Origin: Bacteroides bouchesdurhonensis | GTDB taxonomy: Bacteria; Bacteroidota; Bacteroidia; Bacteroidales; Bacteroidaceae | Assembly: GCF_900155865.1 (NCBI RefSeq) | Contig: NZ_LT707006.1 | Location: 2,830,577-2,894,576 of the forward strand | DNA length: 64,000 nt | Direction of reading: 5' to 3' | Shown here: positions 50,783 through 60,604 of the stretch, in pieces | Layout: the number at the start of each line of letters is the position of its first letter | How positions within the stretch are numbered: the stretch's first letter is position 1 | Program-made: the position numbers and the translations under genes | The notes under the pieces: generated by a model | Seen by the model: the letters and a program-made list of their open reading frames with translations, nothing else | The model's database searches: none | What the model was told of the DNA's origin: nothing

Positions 50783-51199
50783 TTACTGCATTATCTTTTT
50801 TTCTCTATCTCCCCATAGACAACGAAGTTGAACAATTTGCTCTCCAGGTTTTATATAACCACCTTCAAACATTATTGGGGGAACCATGAATTTGGCAAGA
50901 TAATGACGTATGTACTTATTTACACCTGGTGTTTGCTCTTTAACAAACTCCAGGAGATCGACTTTACCGTCTTCGTGAATAAACACTTTTGCTTTGATTG
51001 TGCGAAAAGCATATTCTTTGGCATATTTATATTTCGCTTTATCAATCCAAAATATAGCTGTCACTTTTATAGTATCGTCTATAGCAGTTTCTGCGTCGTT
51101 AGCATTTTTAATAATAGCCTCGTTAATACTTTCTTTTTGCTTTAACTGACAGGAAACAATCAAAAAGATTATGAGAAAGAAAGCCGGAATTGTTTTCAT
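50783..51199 (-). CDS. Putative lipoprotein, hypothetical
   Basis: 138 residues from the inner ATG at 51199 (an ATG three codons earlier is also possible). Lipoprotein signal MKTIPAFFLIIFLIVSCQ. The mature part KAKVFIHEDGKVDLLEFVKEQTPGVNKYIRHYLAKFMVPP resembles a TonB-C-like alpha/beta module of the kind seen in DUF4891-type Bacteroides lipoproteins; the DUF number is from memory and unsure. The function is unknown. It is divergent from the Nif3 gene. Confidence 0.6.
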   Translation of the reverse strand: MKTIPAFFLIIFLIVSCQLKQKESINEAIIKNANDAETAIDDTIKVTAIFWIDKAKYKYAKEYAFRTIKAKVFIHEDGKVDLLEFVKEQTPGVNKYIRHYLAKFMVPPIMFEGGYIKPGEQIVQLRCLWGDREKKIMQ

Positions 51200-51276
51200 T
51201 GCGTTCAATTATTAAAGATATGCGACGAATTTACTAAAAAAACGATAACAAAAAGCATTCTTTCTTCTTTTTTCGC

Positions 51277-51284
51277 TATATTTG
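51277..51284 (+). promoter_or_regulatory. -7 box for the Nif3 operon
   Basis: TATATTTG, 21 bp before ATG 51306. It overlaps the upstream in-frame start and so excludes it. Confidence 0.6.
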
Positions 51285-51305
51285 CATCCAAATTTTCTAC
51301 AAATA

Positions 51306-52400
51306 ATGAAAATTAAAGAAATAGTATGCGCCCTTGAACAATTCGCGCCTCTGCCATTGCAAGACGGATTCGATAATGCCGGCCTGCAAATCGGATTGAC
51401 AGATGCGGAAGCTGCAGGGGCTTTGTTGTGTCTTGACGTTACTGAAGCTGTGTTAGATGAAGCTATTGCGCTAGGATTCAATCTGGTGATTTCGCATCAT
51501 CCGCTTATTTTTAAAGGATATAAATCCATTACTGGAAAGGATTATGTTGAACGTTGTATTTTGAAAGCGATAAAAAACGATATCGTTATCTATTCGGCAC
51601 ACACTAATCTTGATAATGCCCAAGGCGGGGTAAACTTTAAAATAGCTGAGAAAATTGGTTTGAAGAACATACGTATTCTTGAGCCTAGAGAAAACTGTCT
51701 GATGAAGTTAGTAACCTTTGTGCCTTTTGCACAAGCTGATGCTGTCAGACAAGCATTGTTTTCCGTAGGTTGTGGAAACGTAGGTAACTATGATTCATGT
51801 AGTTACAATCTGAATGGAGAAGGAACATTTCGTGCAAAAGAAGGAACGCATCCTTTCTGTGGTACTATTGGAGAGTTGCATAGGGAAGGAGAAGTGCGAA
51901 TAGAAACAATCTTGCCTTCATTTAAGAAAGCAGAAGCAATAAAGGCATTATTGATGGCTCATCCATATGAGGAACCTGTTTTTGATTTGTATCCACTACA
52001 GAATGATTGGAAGCAAGCTGGGGCAGGAGTTGTAGGTGAGTTGGAAGAGTCTGAAACGGAACTTGATTTTTTAAGACGTATCAAGAGAACTTTTGAAGTA
52101 AGCTGCCTTCGTCATAATAAGCTGACAGGTAGAGAAGTACAGAAAGTTGCACTGTGTGGAGGAGCGGGAGCATTTTTGTTGCCTCAAGCTATTCAGGCAG
52201 GTGCAGATGTGTTTATTACAGGCGAAATTAAATATCATGATTATTTTGGTCACGAGGGGAATATTCTTATGGCAGAAATAGGTCATTATGAGAGCGAACA
52301 ATATACAAAAGAAATTTTTTATTCCATAATCCGGGATTTATTTCCTAATTTTGCACTCCAATTGAGTAAAGTAAATACGAATCCCATAAAATATTTATAG
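51306..52400 (+). CDS. Nif3-like dinuclear metal-center protein
   Basis: 364 residues from ATG 51306, the long form with a PII-like insert (about 130-230) within the Nif3 domain. Metal-ligand motifs: ALGFNLVISHHPLIFKG (residues about 57-73, double His), IVIYSAHTNLDNAQGGVN, and near the C-terminus ITGEIKYHDYF and EIGHYESEQYTKE. The family forms hexamers with two metal ions per subunit; the activity is debated (GTP cyclohydrolase I type 2 in some reports). It is 4 bp before the zinc-ribbon gene. Confidence 0.9.
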   Translation: MKIKEIVCALEQFAPLPLQDGFDNAGLQIGLTDAEAAGALLCLDVTEAVLDEAIALGFNLVISHHPLIFKGYKSITGKDYVERCILKAIKNDIVIYSAHTNLDNAQGGVNFKIAEKIGLKNIRILEPRENCLMKLVTFVPFAQADAVRQALFSVGCGNVGNYDSCSYNLNGEGTFRAKEGTHPFCGTIGELHREGEVRIETILPSFKKAEAIKALLMAHPYEEPVFDLYPLQNDWKQAGAGVVGELEESETELDFLRRIKRTFEVSCLRHNKLTGREVQKVALCGGAGAFLLPQAIQAGADVFITGEIKYHDYFGHEGNILMAEIGHYESEQYTKEIFYSIIRDLFPNFALQLSKVNTNPIKYL

Positions 52401-52404
52401 TAAA

Positions 52405-53238
52405 ATGGCTAGAGAAGCAAAAAAAGAACCAAGTGAATTGACAGTAGAGCAGAAACTTAAAACTCTGTTCCAACTTCAAACAATGTTATCTAAGATTGAT
52501 GAAATCAAAACTTTGAGAGGTGAGCTTCCGTTGGAAGTGCAAGACTTGGAAGATGAAATTGAAGGTTTGAGTACTCGTATTGAGAAAATCAAAGCGGAAG
52601 TAGATGAACTGAAAAGTGCAATTGCAGGCAAGAAAGTGGAGATTGAAGCAGCAAAAGCTTCAGTAGAAAAATATAAATCACAGCAAGACAATGTCCGTAA
52701 CAATCGCGAATATGACTTTCTAACAAAAGAAATAGAATTCCAGACTTTGGAAATTGAGCTCTGTGAGAAGAGAATCAAGGAATTCACAGCTGAAAGAGAA
52801 GAAAAGGAAGCAGAAGTTGTGAAAAACGAACATATTTTTGAAGAAAGACAAAAGGATCTGGAAGAGAAAAAAGGTGAACTTGATGAGATCATTTCTGAAA
52901 CAAAACAAGAAGAAGAAAAACTGAGAGACAAAGCTAAAGATTTGGAAACTAAGATCGAACCACGTCTATTACAGTCATTTAAGCGTATCCGTAAGAACTC
53001 TCGTAATGGATTAGGTATTGTATATGTACAGCGTGACGCTTGTGGAGGTTGCTTTAATAAGATTCCGCCTCAGAGACAGTTGGATATCCGTTCTCGCAAG
53101 AAAATAATTGTTTGTGAGTATTGTGGACGTATTATGATAGACCCGGAATTGGCAGGAGTACAAGCTGAGCATAAGGCAAATGAAGAAGCTCCGGTTACTA
53201 CAACCAAGAGAGCTATCAGAAGAAAGTCAGCTGAGTAA
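52405..53238 (+). CDS. Coiled-coil protein with C4-type zinc ribbon
   Basis: 277 residues. Residues about 15-195 are a long Glu/Lys-rich coiled coil. The C-terminal part has the zinc ribbon DACGGCFNKIPPQ ... IVCEYCGRIM (four Cys, about 215-250). This architecture is the CdsZ/zf-RING_7 family often found next to Nif3. The role is unknown; nucleic-acid or protein binding is likely. It is co-transcribed with the Nif3 gene and ended by a strong terminator. Confidence 0.88.
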   Translation: MAREAKKEPSELTVEQKLKTLFQLQTMLSKIDEIKTLRGELPLEVQDLEDEIEGLSTRIEKIKAEVDELKSAIAGKKVEIEAAKASVEKYKSQQDNVRNNREYDFLTKEIEFQTLEIELCEKRIKEFTAEREEKEAEVVKNEHIFEERQKDLEEKKGELDEIISETKQEEEKLRDKAKDLETKIEPRLLQSFKRIRKNSRNGLGIVYVQRDACGGCFNKIPPQRQLDIRSRKKIIVCEYCGRIMIDPELAGVQAEHKANEEAPVTTTKRAIRRKSAE

Positions 53239-53263
53239 AGTACTATAATTGATGATATTTTTC

Positions 53264-53292
53264 AAAGCCTCGCAATCTGCGAGGCTTTTTTT
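53264..53292 (+). terminator. Terminator of the Nif3 operon
   Basis: Perfect stem AAAGCCTCGCA (53264-53274) / TGCGAGGCTTT with an ATC loop and seven T. Confidence 0.92.
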
Positions 53293-53375
53293 GTATCCTT
53301 TCCTTAACATTTACGAAATAAACAAAGCAAACCGACAATTGTTATCATTTCATTTCATAAAAAACTGAACTGAAT

Positions 53376-54773
53376 ATGAATAAACGAGTGTGGAGCCTAT
53401 CACTCCTTTTGTTACTCTCAACTGTAGCAGCTTTTGCACAAACTGCAAACCGCTATTTGAATGTCCCGCTTCCCGACGAATGGGAAGAAAGTGGAGAGGT
53501 ATTTCAACAAATACTCCCTGTAGATGATCATTGGTGGAAGTCTTTTCAAGACACCAAACTTGATTCCCTTATTGCATTGGCGGTAGATCGTAATTATTCC
53601 GTAGCTATGGCAATGGATCGTATTGCTGCTGCACGTGCTAATCTTTGGATGGAACGTGGAAATTTCTTTCCTTCTATTGCCCTAAATGCCGGATGGACAA
53701 GGCAGGAAACTAGTGGAAACACCTCGACTTTGCCTCAATCGACAGATCGTTATTATGATGCTTCTCTTAGTATGAGCTGGGAAGTCGATGTTTTTGGCAG
53801 TATCCGTAAACGGGTAAAAGCGCAAAAAGAAAATTTTGCCGCTAGCAAGGAAGAGTATACAGGAGTTATGATTTCTTTAGCAGCCGAAGTCGCTTCTTCT
53901 TATATTAATTTGCGCGAATTGCAACAGGAACTTGAAGTAGTTAAAAAGAACAGTGCTTCCCAAGAAGAAGTTCTAAAAATAACGGAAGTTCGGTTTAATA
54001 CCGGACTGGTAGCAAAATTGGATGTAGCACAGGCAAAGTCTGTTTTGTATAGTACAAAAGCTTCAATTCCACAATTGGAAGCAGGAATTAATCAATATAT
54101 TACATCATTAGCAGTTTTACTGGGTATGTATCCTCAAGATGTCCGTCCAATCTTGGAACCTGTAGGCAAACTGCCAGACTATATGGAACCGATAGGAATA
54201 GGTATGCCTATAGATCTATTAATGCGGAGACCTGATGTAAGAAGTGCAGAGCGAACTGTAAATGCACAAGCAGCATTATTAGGAGCTTCCAAATCGGATT
54301 GGTTGCCAAAGGTCTTTTTAAAGGGCTCATTTGGCTATGCTGCACGTGATTTAAATGATTTGATGAAAAGTAAAAGCATGACTTACCAAATTGCTCCGGC
54401 ATTGAGCTGGACAATCTTTAGCGGAGGACAGTTGGTTAATGCTACGAGATTAGCAAAAGCACAATTGGATGAGTCAATTAACCAGTTCAACCAAACAGTA
54501 TTGACAGCGGTACAGGAGGCGGATAATGCCATGAATTCTTATAAAAACTCTATCAAACAGATTGTTGCATTACGAGAAGTTCGAAATCAAGGTATTGAAA
54601 CATTAAAATTATCATTAGATCTTTATAAACAAGGACTTTCTCCTTTTCAGAATGTGCTTGATGCACAACGTTCTTTATTATCATACGAGAATCAGTTGGT
54701 TCAAGCTCAGGGAAGTTCATTGCTACAATTGATAGCACTTTATAAAGCCTTGGGAGGTGGTTGGAGAGAATAA
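53376..54773 (+). CDS. RND efflux outer-membrane factor (NodT/CusC-like)
   Basis: 465 residues, signal peptide SLLLLLSTVAAFAQ, no lipobox. The mature start VPLPDEWEESGEVFQQILPVDDHWWKSFQDTKLDSLIALAVDRN is typical of efflux OMFs. Later come MERGNFFPSIALNAGWTRQ, MSWEVDVFGSIRKRVKAQ, and GMPIDLLMRRPDVRSAERTVNAQAALLGASKSDWLP, all diagnostic. It makes the TolC-like trimeric channel of the RND pump encoded downstream. No dedicated regulator is adjacent. Confidence 0.93.
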   Translation: MNKRVWSLSLLLLLSTVAAFAQTANRYLNVPLPDEWEESGEVFQQILPVDDHWWKSFQDTKLDSLIALAVDRNYSVAMAMDRIAAARANLWMERGNFFPSIALNAGWTRQETSGNTSTLPQSTDRYYDASLSMSWEVDVFGSIRKRVKAQKENFAASKEEYTGVMISLAAEVASSYINLRELQQELEVVKKNSASQEEVLKITEVRFNTGLVAKLDVAQAKSVLYSTKASIPQLEAGINQYITSLAVLLGMYPQDVRPILEPVGKLPDYMEPIGIGMPIDLLMRRPDVRSAERTVNAQAALLGASKSDWLPKVFLKGSFGYAARDLNDLMKSKSMTYQIAPALSWTIFSGGQLVNATRLAKAQLDESINQFNQTVLTAVQEADNAMNSYKNSIKQIVALREVRNQGIETLKLSLDLYKQGLSPFQNVLDAQRSLLSYENQLVQAQGSSLLQLIALYKALGGGWRE

Positions 54774-54808
54774 AAGAATCTTTATAAATAATATATAACC
54801 TAGCAGAT

Positions 54809-55942
54809 ATGAAAAAACGAATGTATATTTTTCTTATATTGCCGATATTGATCGGTTGTAAGGAGAAAAAGAGTGTAGGATCAATAGGAGGGATGCCAAC
54901 TCCGGCTGTCAGTGTAGCGAAACCAATCGTGAAGGATATTACTCTGACAAAAAATTATCCTGGTTATTTAACCACGGAAAAGACGGTAAATCTTGTGGCC
55001 AGAGTAAATGGTACATTACAATCTATTTCTTATTCTCCGGGAGGAAGGGTGAAACAAGGACAGTTGCTATTTGTCATAGAACCAACATTGTATAAAGATA
55101 AAGTGGCTCAGGCAGAAGCTGAACTTAATACAGCTCAGGCTCAATTGGAATATGCCCGTAATAATTATAGTCGTATGAAAGAAGCTGTCAAAAGTGATGC
55201 AGTGAGTCAAATACAAGTTCTTCAAGCAGAATCATCTGTTGCAGAGGGAATTGCAGCAGTAAATAATGCAGAAGCTGCCTTGAGCACTGCTCGTACAAAT
55301 TTAGGATATTGCTATGTTCATGCTCCGTTTAACGGAACAATTAGCAAAGCGAGCGTAGACGTAGGAAGCTACGTAGGAGGTGCATTGCAACCTGTCACTT
55401 TAGCTACTATCTATAAAGATAATCAGATGTACGCCTATTTTAATGTTGCCGATAATCAATGGTTGGATATGTCAATGAATAATCAGTCATCGGAGCGAAA
55501 TCTTCCTCAGAAAATAATGGTTCAGTTGGGGAAAGAAGGTACAGAATCTTATCCGGCTACTCTGGATTATTTATCTCCAAATGTAGATTTGAATACAGGA
55601 ACATTAATGGTTCGTGCCAATTTTGACAATCCTCAGGGAGTGCTGAAAAGTGGATTATATGTCAGTATAACTCTGCCTTATAAAGAAGCTAAGAATGCGA
55701 TTTTAGTAAATGAAGCTTCGATTGGTACCGATCAGTTAGGCAAGTTCTTATATGCTGTTAATGATTCGAATATTGTACATTATCGACATATTGAGGTTGG
55801 ACAATTAATTAATGATACACTACGGCAAGTTTTGGGAGGTTTCTCACCTCAGGAACGTTACGTTACGGAAGCTCTGATGAAGGTTAGGGATGGCATGAAG
55901 GTAAAGGCAATTTCCAATTCGCTTCCAGAAAAAGAGAAATAA
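54809..55942 (+). CDS. RND efflux periplasmic adaptor (AcrA/MexA-like)
   Basis: 377 residues; a lipoprotein signal with lipobox LIGC (about residue 17) anchors it to a membrane. Membrane-fusion domains are in order: beta (TKNYPGYLTTEKTVNLVARVNG), lipoyl (LQSISYSPGGRVKQGQLLFVIEP), alpha hairpin (about 95-165), second lipoyl half (YVHAPFNGTISKASVDVGSYVG), then barrel and proximal domain. It joins the RND pump to the outer-membrane factor. It is 35 bp after the OMF gene. Confidence 0.93.
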   Translation: MKKRMYIFLILPILIGCKEKKSVGSIGGMPTPAVSVAKPIVKDITLTKNYPGYLTTEKTVNLVARVNGTLQSISYSPGGRVKQGQLLFVIEPTLYKDKVAQAEAELNTAQAQLEYARNNYSRMKEAVKSDAVSQIQVLQAESSVAEGIAAVNNAEAALSTARTNLGYCYVHAPFNGTISKASVDVGSYVGGALQPVTLATIYKDNQMYAYFNVADNQWLDMSMNNQSSERNLPQKIMVQLGKEGTESYPATLDYLSPNVDLNTGTLMVRANFDNPQGVLKSGLYVSITLPYKEAKNAILVNEASIGTDQLGKFLYAVNDSNIVHYRHIEVGQLINDTLRQVLGGFSPQERYVTEALMKVRDGMKVKAISNSLPEKEK

Positions 55943-56068
55943 GGATAGCCTTGTTAATCATAATTGTTCCTTCAAGGGTTATTAATGAATTATATATTAA
56001 CAGAAGTGATTTAAACTTCCCCTTTTCATGAAAGGGCTGTAAAAAGGCTTCGTAAACTCATAAATAAT

Positions 56069-59000
56069 ATGTTCTCTAAATTTTTCATAAACCGACCGAT
56101 TTTTGCTACTGTACTTGCACTGCTCATTGTAGTAGCTGGTTTGGTTACTCTAAATATATTGCCTGTGGCACAGTTCCCAGACATTACACCGCCTACAGTA
56201 CAGGTATCTGCAGTTTATCCCGGAGCAAATGCTGAAACGGTAGCCCAAACGGTGGGGCTTCCGATAGAGCAACAGGTTAATGGAGTGGATGGAATGCTTT
56301 ATATGTCTTCCAATTCTTCTTCTTCGGGAGCTTACTCATTGACTATTACGTTTGCCGTTGGTACAGATATCGATATGGCAACCGTACAGGTACAGAACCG
56401 GGTAAGTGTGGCCCAATCATCTTTACCCGAACCTGTTGTTGTTCAAGGGGTAACCGTACAGAAGCAATCCTCAAATATCGTTATGTTTTTAACGATGACT
56501 TCTCAAGATTCTCTTTATAACAGTTTATATCTTACCAATTATGCGAAACTAAATTTGGTAGATCAATTATCTCGTGTTCCTGGTGTTGGAGCTGTCAATG
56601 TAATGGGAGCTGGGGATTATTCAATGCGTATATGGCTTGATCCTGAAGCCATGCGAATCCGGAACATCTCACCAGAACAAGTTTATCAAGCCATTCAATC
56701 TCAAAATGTGGAAGTATCTGCCGGCTACATTGGTCAGCCGATCGGAGAGGATAATAAGAATGCTTTTCAATATACACTGAATGTGCAAGGAAGACTTAGT
56801 TCTCCGGAACAATTCGGTAATATTATTATTCGTCGAGAAAAGGAGGGAGCAATGCTTCGATTGAAGGATATAGCTCGTATTGATTTAGGTTCTGCATCTT
56901 ACAGCGTAGTATCACAACTGAAAGGAAGACCTACAGCAGCTATTGCTATTTATCAACAACCGGGTTCCAATTCATTGGATGTATCCAAAGGAGTAAAAGC
57001 TAAAATGGGAGAATTGGCAGAGAATTTTCCAACAGGCGTATTTTACAATGTAACGTTGGACACGACAGATGTTATTCATGCTTCTATAGATGAAGTGATG
57101 GTTACATTTTTGGAAACAACTTTATTAGTAATACTTGTCATTTTCTTGTTTTTACAGAATTGGAGAGCAGTGATTATTCCATGTATTACAATTCCAGTTT
57201 CATTGATTGGCACACTTGCTGTCATGGCTGCATTTGGTTTCTCTATTAATACGCTAACTTTATTTGGGTTGATATTAGCAGTTGCCATTGTGGTAGATGA
57301 CGCCATTGTGGTAGTTGAAAACTCTTCGAGATTGTTAGAAACAGGACAATATTCACCACGTGAGGCTGTTACAAGAGCAATGGGAGAGATTACCGGACCT
57401 ATTGTCGGAGTAGTATTAGTGCTGCTTGCCGTATTTATTCCGACAATGTTGATTAGTGGTATCTCTGGCCAGTTATACAAACAATTTGCCTTAACAATTG
57501 CTGCTTCCACTGTATTAAGTGGTTTTAATTCACTGACATTAACTCCGGCACTCTGTGCCTTATTTCTCGAAAAGAGTAAACCTTCCAACTTCTTTATATA
57601 TAAAGGATTCAATAAAGCTTATGATAAAACACAGGGTGCATATGATAGAATCGTAAAATGGTTACTTGAACGACCGGGTATAGCTTTTTTATCATATGCT
57701 GTTCTGACTATTATAGCTGTTTTACTTTTCATGCGTTGGCCATCTACTTTTATTCCGGATGAAGATGACGGGTATTTTTTAGCTGTTGTACAACTTCCGC
57801 CAGCTGCAAGTCTGGAACGTACACAAGCTGTTGGGAATGAGATTAATGCAATATTAGATTCCTATCCGGAAGTGGAAAATTATATTGGTATTTCTGGTTT
57901 CTCAGTTATGGGAGGCGGAGAACAAAGTAATTCGGCTACATATTTCGTAATATTGAAGAATTGGAGTGAAAGAAAGGGAAAAGATCACACTGCAGCAGCG
58001 GTAGTCAATCGTTTCAATGGTGAAGCATATATGACGATACAAGCAGCAGAAGTGTTTGCCATGGTTCCTCCGGCTATTCCCGGATTAGGTGCATCCGGAG
58101 GTTTACAACTTCAATTAGAAGACCGGAAAAACCTGGGACCAACTGAAATGCAACAGGGTATTAATACCTTGCTGGCTTCTTACCATTCCAAACCAGCTTT
58201 AGCTTCAGTTTCGAGTCAGTATCAAGCAAATGTGCCACAATACTTTCTAAATATAGACCGTGATAAAGTACAATTCATGGGGATTGCCTTGAATGAGGTC
58301 TTTTCTACGTTGGGTTATTATATGGGAGCAGCTTATGTTAACGACTTTGTGGAATTCGGGCATATTTACCAAGTTAAAATAGAAGCTCGTGACCAAGCAC
58401 AGAGAGTTATTGATGATGTATTGAAATTAAGTGTACCCAACGCGACAGGAGAGATGGTACCATTTTCTTCTTTTACCAAAGTAGAAGAACAATTGGGACA
58501 AGATCAGATTAACCGGTATAATATGTATTCTACTGCTACTTTGACTTGTAATGTAGCTCCTGGAAGTAGTTCTGGACAAGCGATTCAAGAAATGGAGGCT
58601 CTATTTAAAGAACAGTTAGGGAATGAGTTCGGTTATGAATGGACTTCAGTTGCTTATCAGGAAACACAAGCAGGGAATACCACAACAATTGTCTTAGTAA
58701 TGGCATTAATTGTTGCATTTTTGGTTTTAGCTGCTCAATATGAGAGTTGGACGAGTCCAATAGCAGCTGTCATTGGATTACCTGTTGCCTTACTAGGTGC
58801 TATGATAGGTTGTTCGATTATGGGCACCCCAGTCAGCGTCTATACTCAAATTGGTATTATCTTGCTTGTAGCACTTTCGGCAAAAAATGGTATATTGATT
58901 GTTGAATTTGCCCGCGATTTTCGTGCCGAAGGTAACTCTATTCGTGAGGCTGCATATGAAGCTGGACATATTCGGTTGCGTCCAATATTAATGACTTCAT

Positions 59001-59191
59001 TTGCCTTTGTATTAGGAGTAATGCCATTGCTTTTCGCTACAGGAGCAGGTGCTCAAAGTCGCATTGCATTGGGGGCTGCTGTTGTATTCGGTATGGCTAT
59101 GAATACTTTACTCGCCACTATTTATATTCCTAGTTTCTACGAATTAATGCAGAAATTGCAGGAGAAATTCAACAAGAAAAAGGATAAATAA
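56069..59191 (+). CDS. RND multidrug efflux pump, HAE1 family (AcrB/MexB-like)
   Basis: 1040 residues. Twelve membrane helices with two large periplasmic loops. The N-terminus [25 protein letters not shown] is characteristic. The proton-relay aspartates are in TM4 ([13 protein letters not shown], about residues 405-416). The TM10 Lys lies in [16 protein letters not shown]. It pumps hydrophobic or amphipathic compounds, probably antibiotics or bile salts, using the proton gradient. A 126-bp gap to the adaptor has no terminator. The operon ends in the hairpin array at 59191. Confidence 0.95.
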   Translation: MFSKFFINRPIFATVLALLIVVAGLVTLNILPVAQFPDITPPTVQVSAVYPGANAETVAQTVGLPIEQQVNGVDGMLYMSSNSSSSGAYSLTITFAVGTDIDMATVQVQNRVSVAQSSLPEPVVVQGVTVQKQSSNIVMFLTMTSQDSLYNSLYLTNYAKLNLVDQLSRVPGVGAVNVMGAGDYSMRIWLDPEAMRIRNISPEQVYQAIQSQNVEVSAGYIGQPIGEDNKNAFQYTLNVQGRLSSPEQFGNIIIRREKEGAMLRLKDIARIDLGSASYSVVSQLKGRPTAAIAIYQQPGSNSLDVSKGVKAKMGELAENFPTGVFYNVTLDTTDVIHASIDEVMVTFLETTLLVILVIFLFLQNWRAVIIPCITIPVSLIGTLAVMAAFGFSINTLTLFGLILAVAIVVDDAIVVVENSSRLLETGQYSPREAVTRAMGEITGPIVGVVLVLLAVFIPTMLISGISGQLYKQFALTIAASTVLSGFNSLTLTPALCALFLEKSKPSNFFIYKGFNKAYDKTQGAYDRIVKWLLERPGIAFLSYAVLTIIAVLLFMRWPSTFIPDEDDGYFLAVVQLPPAASLERTQAVGNEINAILDSYPEVENYIGISGFSVMGGGEQSNSATYFVILKNWSERKGKDHTAAAVVNRFNGEAYMTIQAAEVFAMVPPAIPGLGASGGLQLQLEDRKNLGPTEMQQGINTLLASYHSKPALASVSSQYQANVPQYFLNIDRDKVQFMGIALNEVFSTLGYYMGAAYVNDFVEFGHIYQVKIEARDQAQRVIDDVLKLSVPNATGEMVPFSSFTKVEEQLGQDQINRYNMYSTATLTCNVAPGSSSGQAIQEMEALFKEQLGNEFGYEWTSVAYQETQAGNTTTIVLVMALIVAFLVLAAQYESWTSPIAAVIGLPVALLGAMIGCSIMGTPVSVYTQIGIILLVALSAKNGILIVEFARDFRAEGNSIREAAYEAGHIRLRPILMTSFAFVLGVMPLLFATGAGAQSRIALGAAVVFGMAMNTLLATIYIPSFYELMQKLQEKFNKKKDK

Positions 59192-59280
59192 TATACTGAC
59201 ACTATCCAGTCAGGATGGTGTCAGTATATAGTTGGGATGATGACACTATAAAAGCAGTATAGTGTCATCATCTTTTTTTT
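59191..59280 (+). terminator. Tandem-hairpin terminator; 22-bp lattice array D
   Basis: Hairpin 1: ATATACTGACACTATCC (59191-59207) / GGATGGTGTCAGTATAT (59213-59229). Hairpin 2: GATGATGACACTATA (59236-59250) / TATAGTGTCATCATC (59258-59272), followed by eight T. TGACACTAT recurs 44 bp apart (59197, 59241), and so does GTGTCA (59218, 59262), that is twice 22 bp. The four 22-bp intervals alternate in orientation. The second hairpin is a good intrinsic terminator for the RND operon. Confidence 0.85.
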
Positions 59281-59287
59281 AAGAATA

Positions 59288-59737
59288 TCATAGTAAATTA
59301 TAGTCAGGAATATCTCTGAGAAAGGTATAACTCTGTTGCTCGTAATCCATCTGACAACAATAATGTTGCATCCCGTTACTAACAATCAGGTAGTCTACTT
59401 TCAGTACCATATTATATCGTGTAATTTGATTAAATACAGCTTGTGTTATCTCAATGTGTGGAGCTTTGTATTCAACAATCATTCGGGCAGACAGATCTCT
59501 CCGAAACAACACTGTGTCGCAACGTTTGGTAGTACCGTTTAACTTGATTATTACTTCATTAGCCAAAAGTGCAGTCGGATATCCTTTATATGCAATAAGA
59601 AAATGAACGAAGTGCTGTCGTACCCATTCTTCCGGAGTAAGAGCGACATATCGTTTACGAATTACATCAAAAATTACATTTTTTCCGTTTCGTACATTTA
59701 TTTTAGTGTCGAATGCTGGTAGGTTTAACGATAACAT
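59288..59737 (-). CDS. Orphan HsdR N-terminal (PD-(D/E)xK) domain protein
   Basis: 149 residues, cytoplasmic. The sequence from VIRKRYVALTPEEWVRQHFVHFL to the nuclease core KRCDTVLFRRD...ARMIVEYKAP (Asp, then ExK about 18 residues on) matches the type I restriction HsdR_N_2 domain. QAVFNQITRYNMVLKVDYLIVSNG follows. There is no helicase part and no hsdM or hsdS nearby, so it is not a complete restriction enzyme. Such stand-alone proteins are widespread in Bacteroidota, and the role is unknown. It is divergent from amn. Confidence 0.85.
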   Translation of the reverse strand: MLSLNLPAFDTKINVRNGKNVIFDVIRKRYVALTPEEWVRQHFVHFLIAYKGYPTALLANEVIIKLNGTTKRCDTVLFRRDLSARMIVEYKAPHIEITQAVFNQITRYNMVLKVDYLIVSNGMQHYCCQMDYEQQSYTFLRDIPDYNLL

Positions 59738-59800
59738 TTATTATTTTTGTAAGTTAAATAATGGTTTCTATCATTGGAACCACAAATTTAATAGATAATT

Positions 59801-60577
59801 ATGAAAACAAAAGAAGAAATCGTAGCTAATTGGCTACCCCGTTACACAAAACGTAACCTGGAGGATTTTGAAGAGTATATTCTGCTAACTAATTTCAACA
59901 AGTATGTAGAAATTTTTGCAAACTTGTTTAATGTTCCCATTTTAGGCAGAGATGCTAATATGACTTCTGCCAGTGCTGAAGGTATCACAATGATCAATTT
60001 CGGAATGGGAAGCCCTAATGCTGCTATTATTATGGATTTATTAGGTGCTATTCATCCAAAAGCTTGTCTCTTTTTGGGGAAATGTGGAGGTATTGATAAA
60101 AAAAATCAGATTGGTGATTTAATTCTTCCTATTGCTGCTATTCGTGGCGAAGGAACTTCTAATGACTATTTTCCCCCTGAAGTGCCAGCTTTACCGGCAT
60201 TTATGTTACAACGTGCCGTTTCATCAGCTATCCGAGATTATGCCCGCGACTATTGGACAGGGACTGTATATACTACCAACCGACGTATCTGGGAGCATGA
60301 CGATACTTTCAAAGACTATTTGAAGAAAACTCGTGCAATGGCAGTCGATATGGAAACGGCTACATTATTTAGTTGTGGTTTTGCTAATCATATACCTACT
60401 GGTGCATTATTATTAGTGTCCGACCAACCAATGACTCCAGATGGAGTAAAAACAGATAAAAGTGATAACATAGTCACCAAAAATTATGTAGAAGAACACG
60501 TTGAGATTGGTATAGCTTCTCTTCGTATGATTATTGATGAAAAGAAAACTGTAAAACACTTGAAATATGACTGGTAA
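59801..60577 (+). CDS. amn: AMP nucleosidase (Bacteroidota type)
   Basis: 258 residues. Nucleoside-phosphorylase fold; TMINFGMGSPNAAIIMDLL and CLFLGKCGGIDKKNQIGDLILP form the phosphate/purine site. MAVDMETATLFSCGF contains the catalytic Met-Glu pair. It hydrolyses AMP to adenine and ribose 5-phosphate. It is shorter than the E. coli enzyme because the N-terminal regulatory domain is missing, which is usual in this phylum. holA follows 27 bp later. Confidence 0.88.
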   Translation: MKTKEEIVANWLPRYTKRNLEDFEEYILLTNFNKYVEIFANLFNVPILGRDANMTSASAEGITMINFGMGSPNAAIIMDLLGAIHPKACLFLGKCGGIDKKNQIGDLILPIAAIRGEGTSNDYFPPEVPALPAFMLQRAVSSAIRDYARDYWTGTVYTTNRRIWEHDDTFKDYLKKTRAMAVDMETATLFSCGFANHIPTGALLLVSDQPMTPDGVKTDKSDNIVTKNYVEEHVEIGIASLRMIIDEKKTVKHLKYDW

Positions 60578-60604
60578 GCAGCTTTTCTAAAGTGAATATA
60601 TTAT

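Noticed and set aside
59288-59737. Type I restriction-modification locus
   Set aside because: Only the HsdR N-terminal domain is present; there is no helicase part, hsdM or hsdS within the window.
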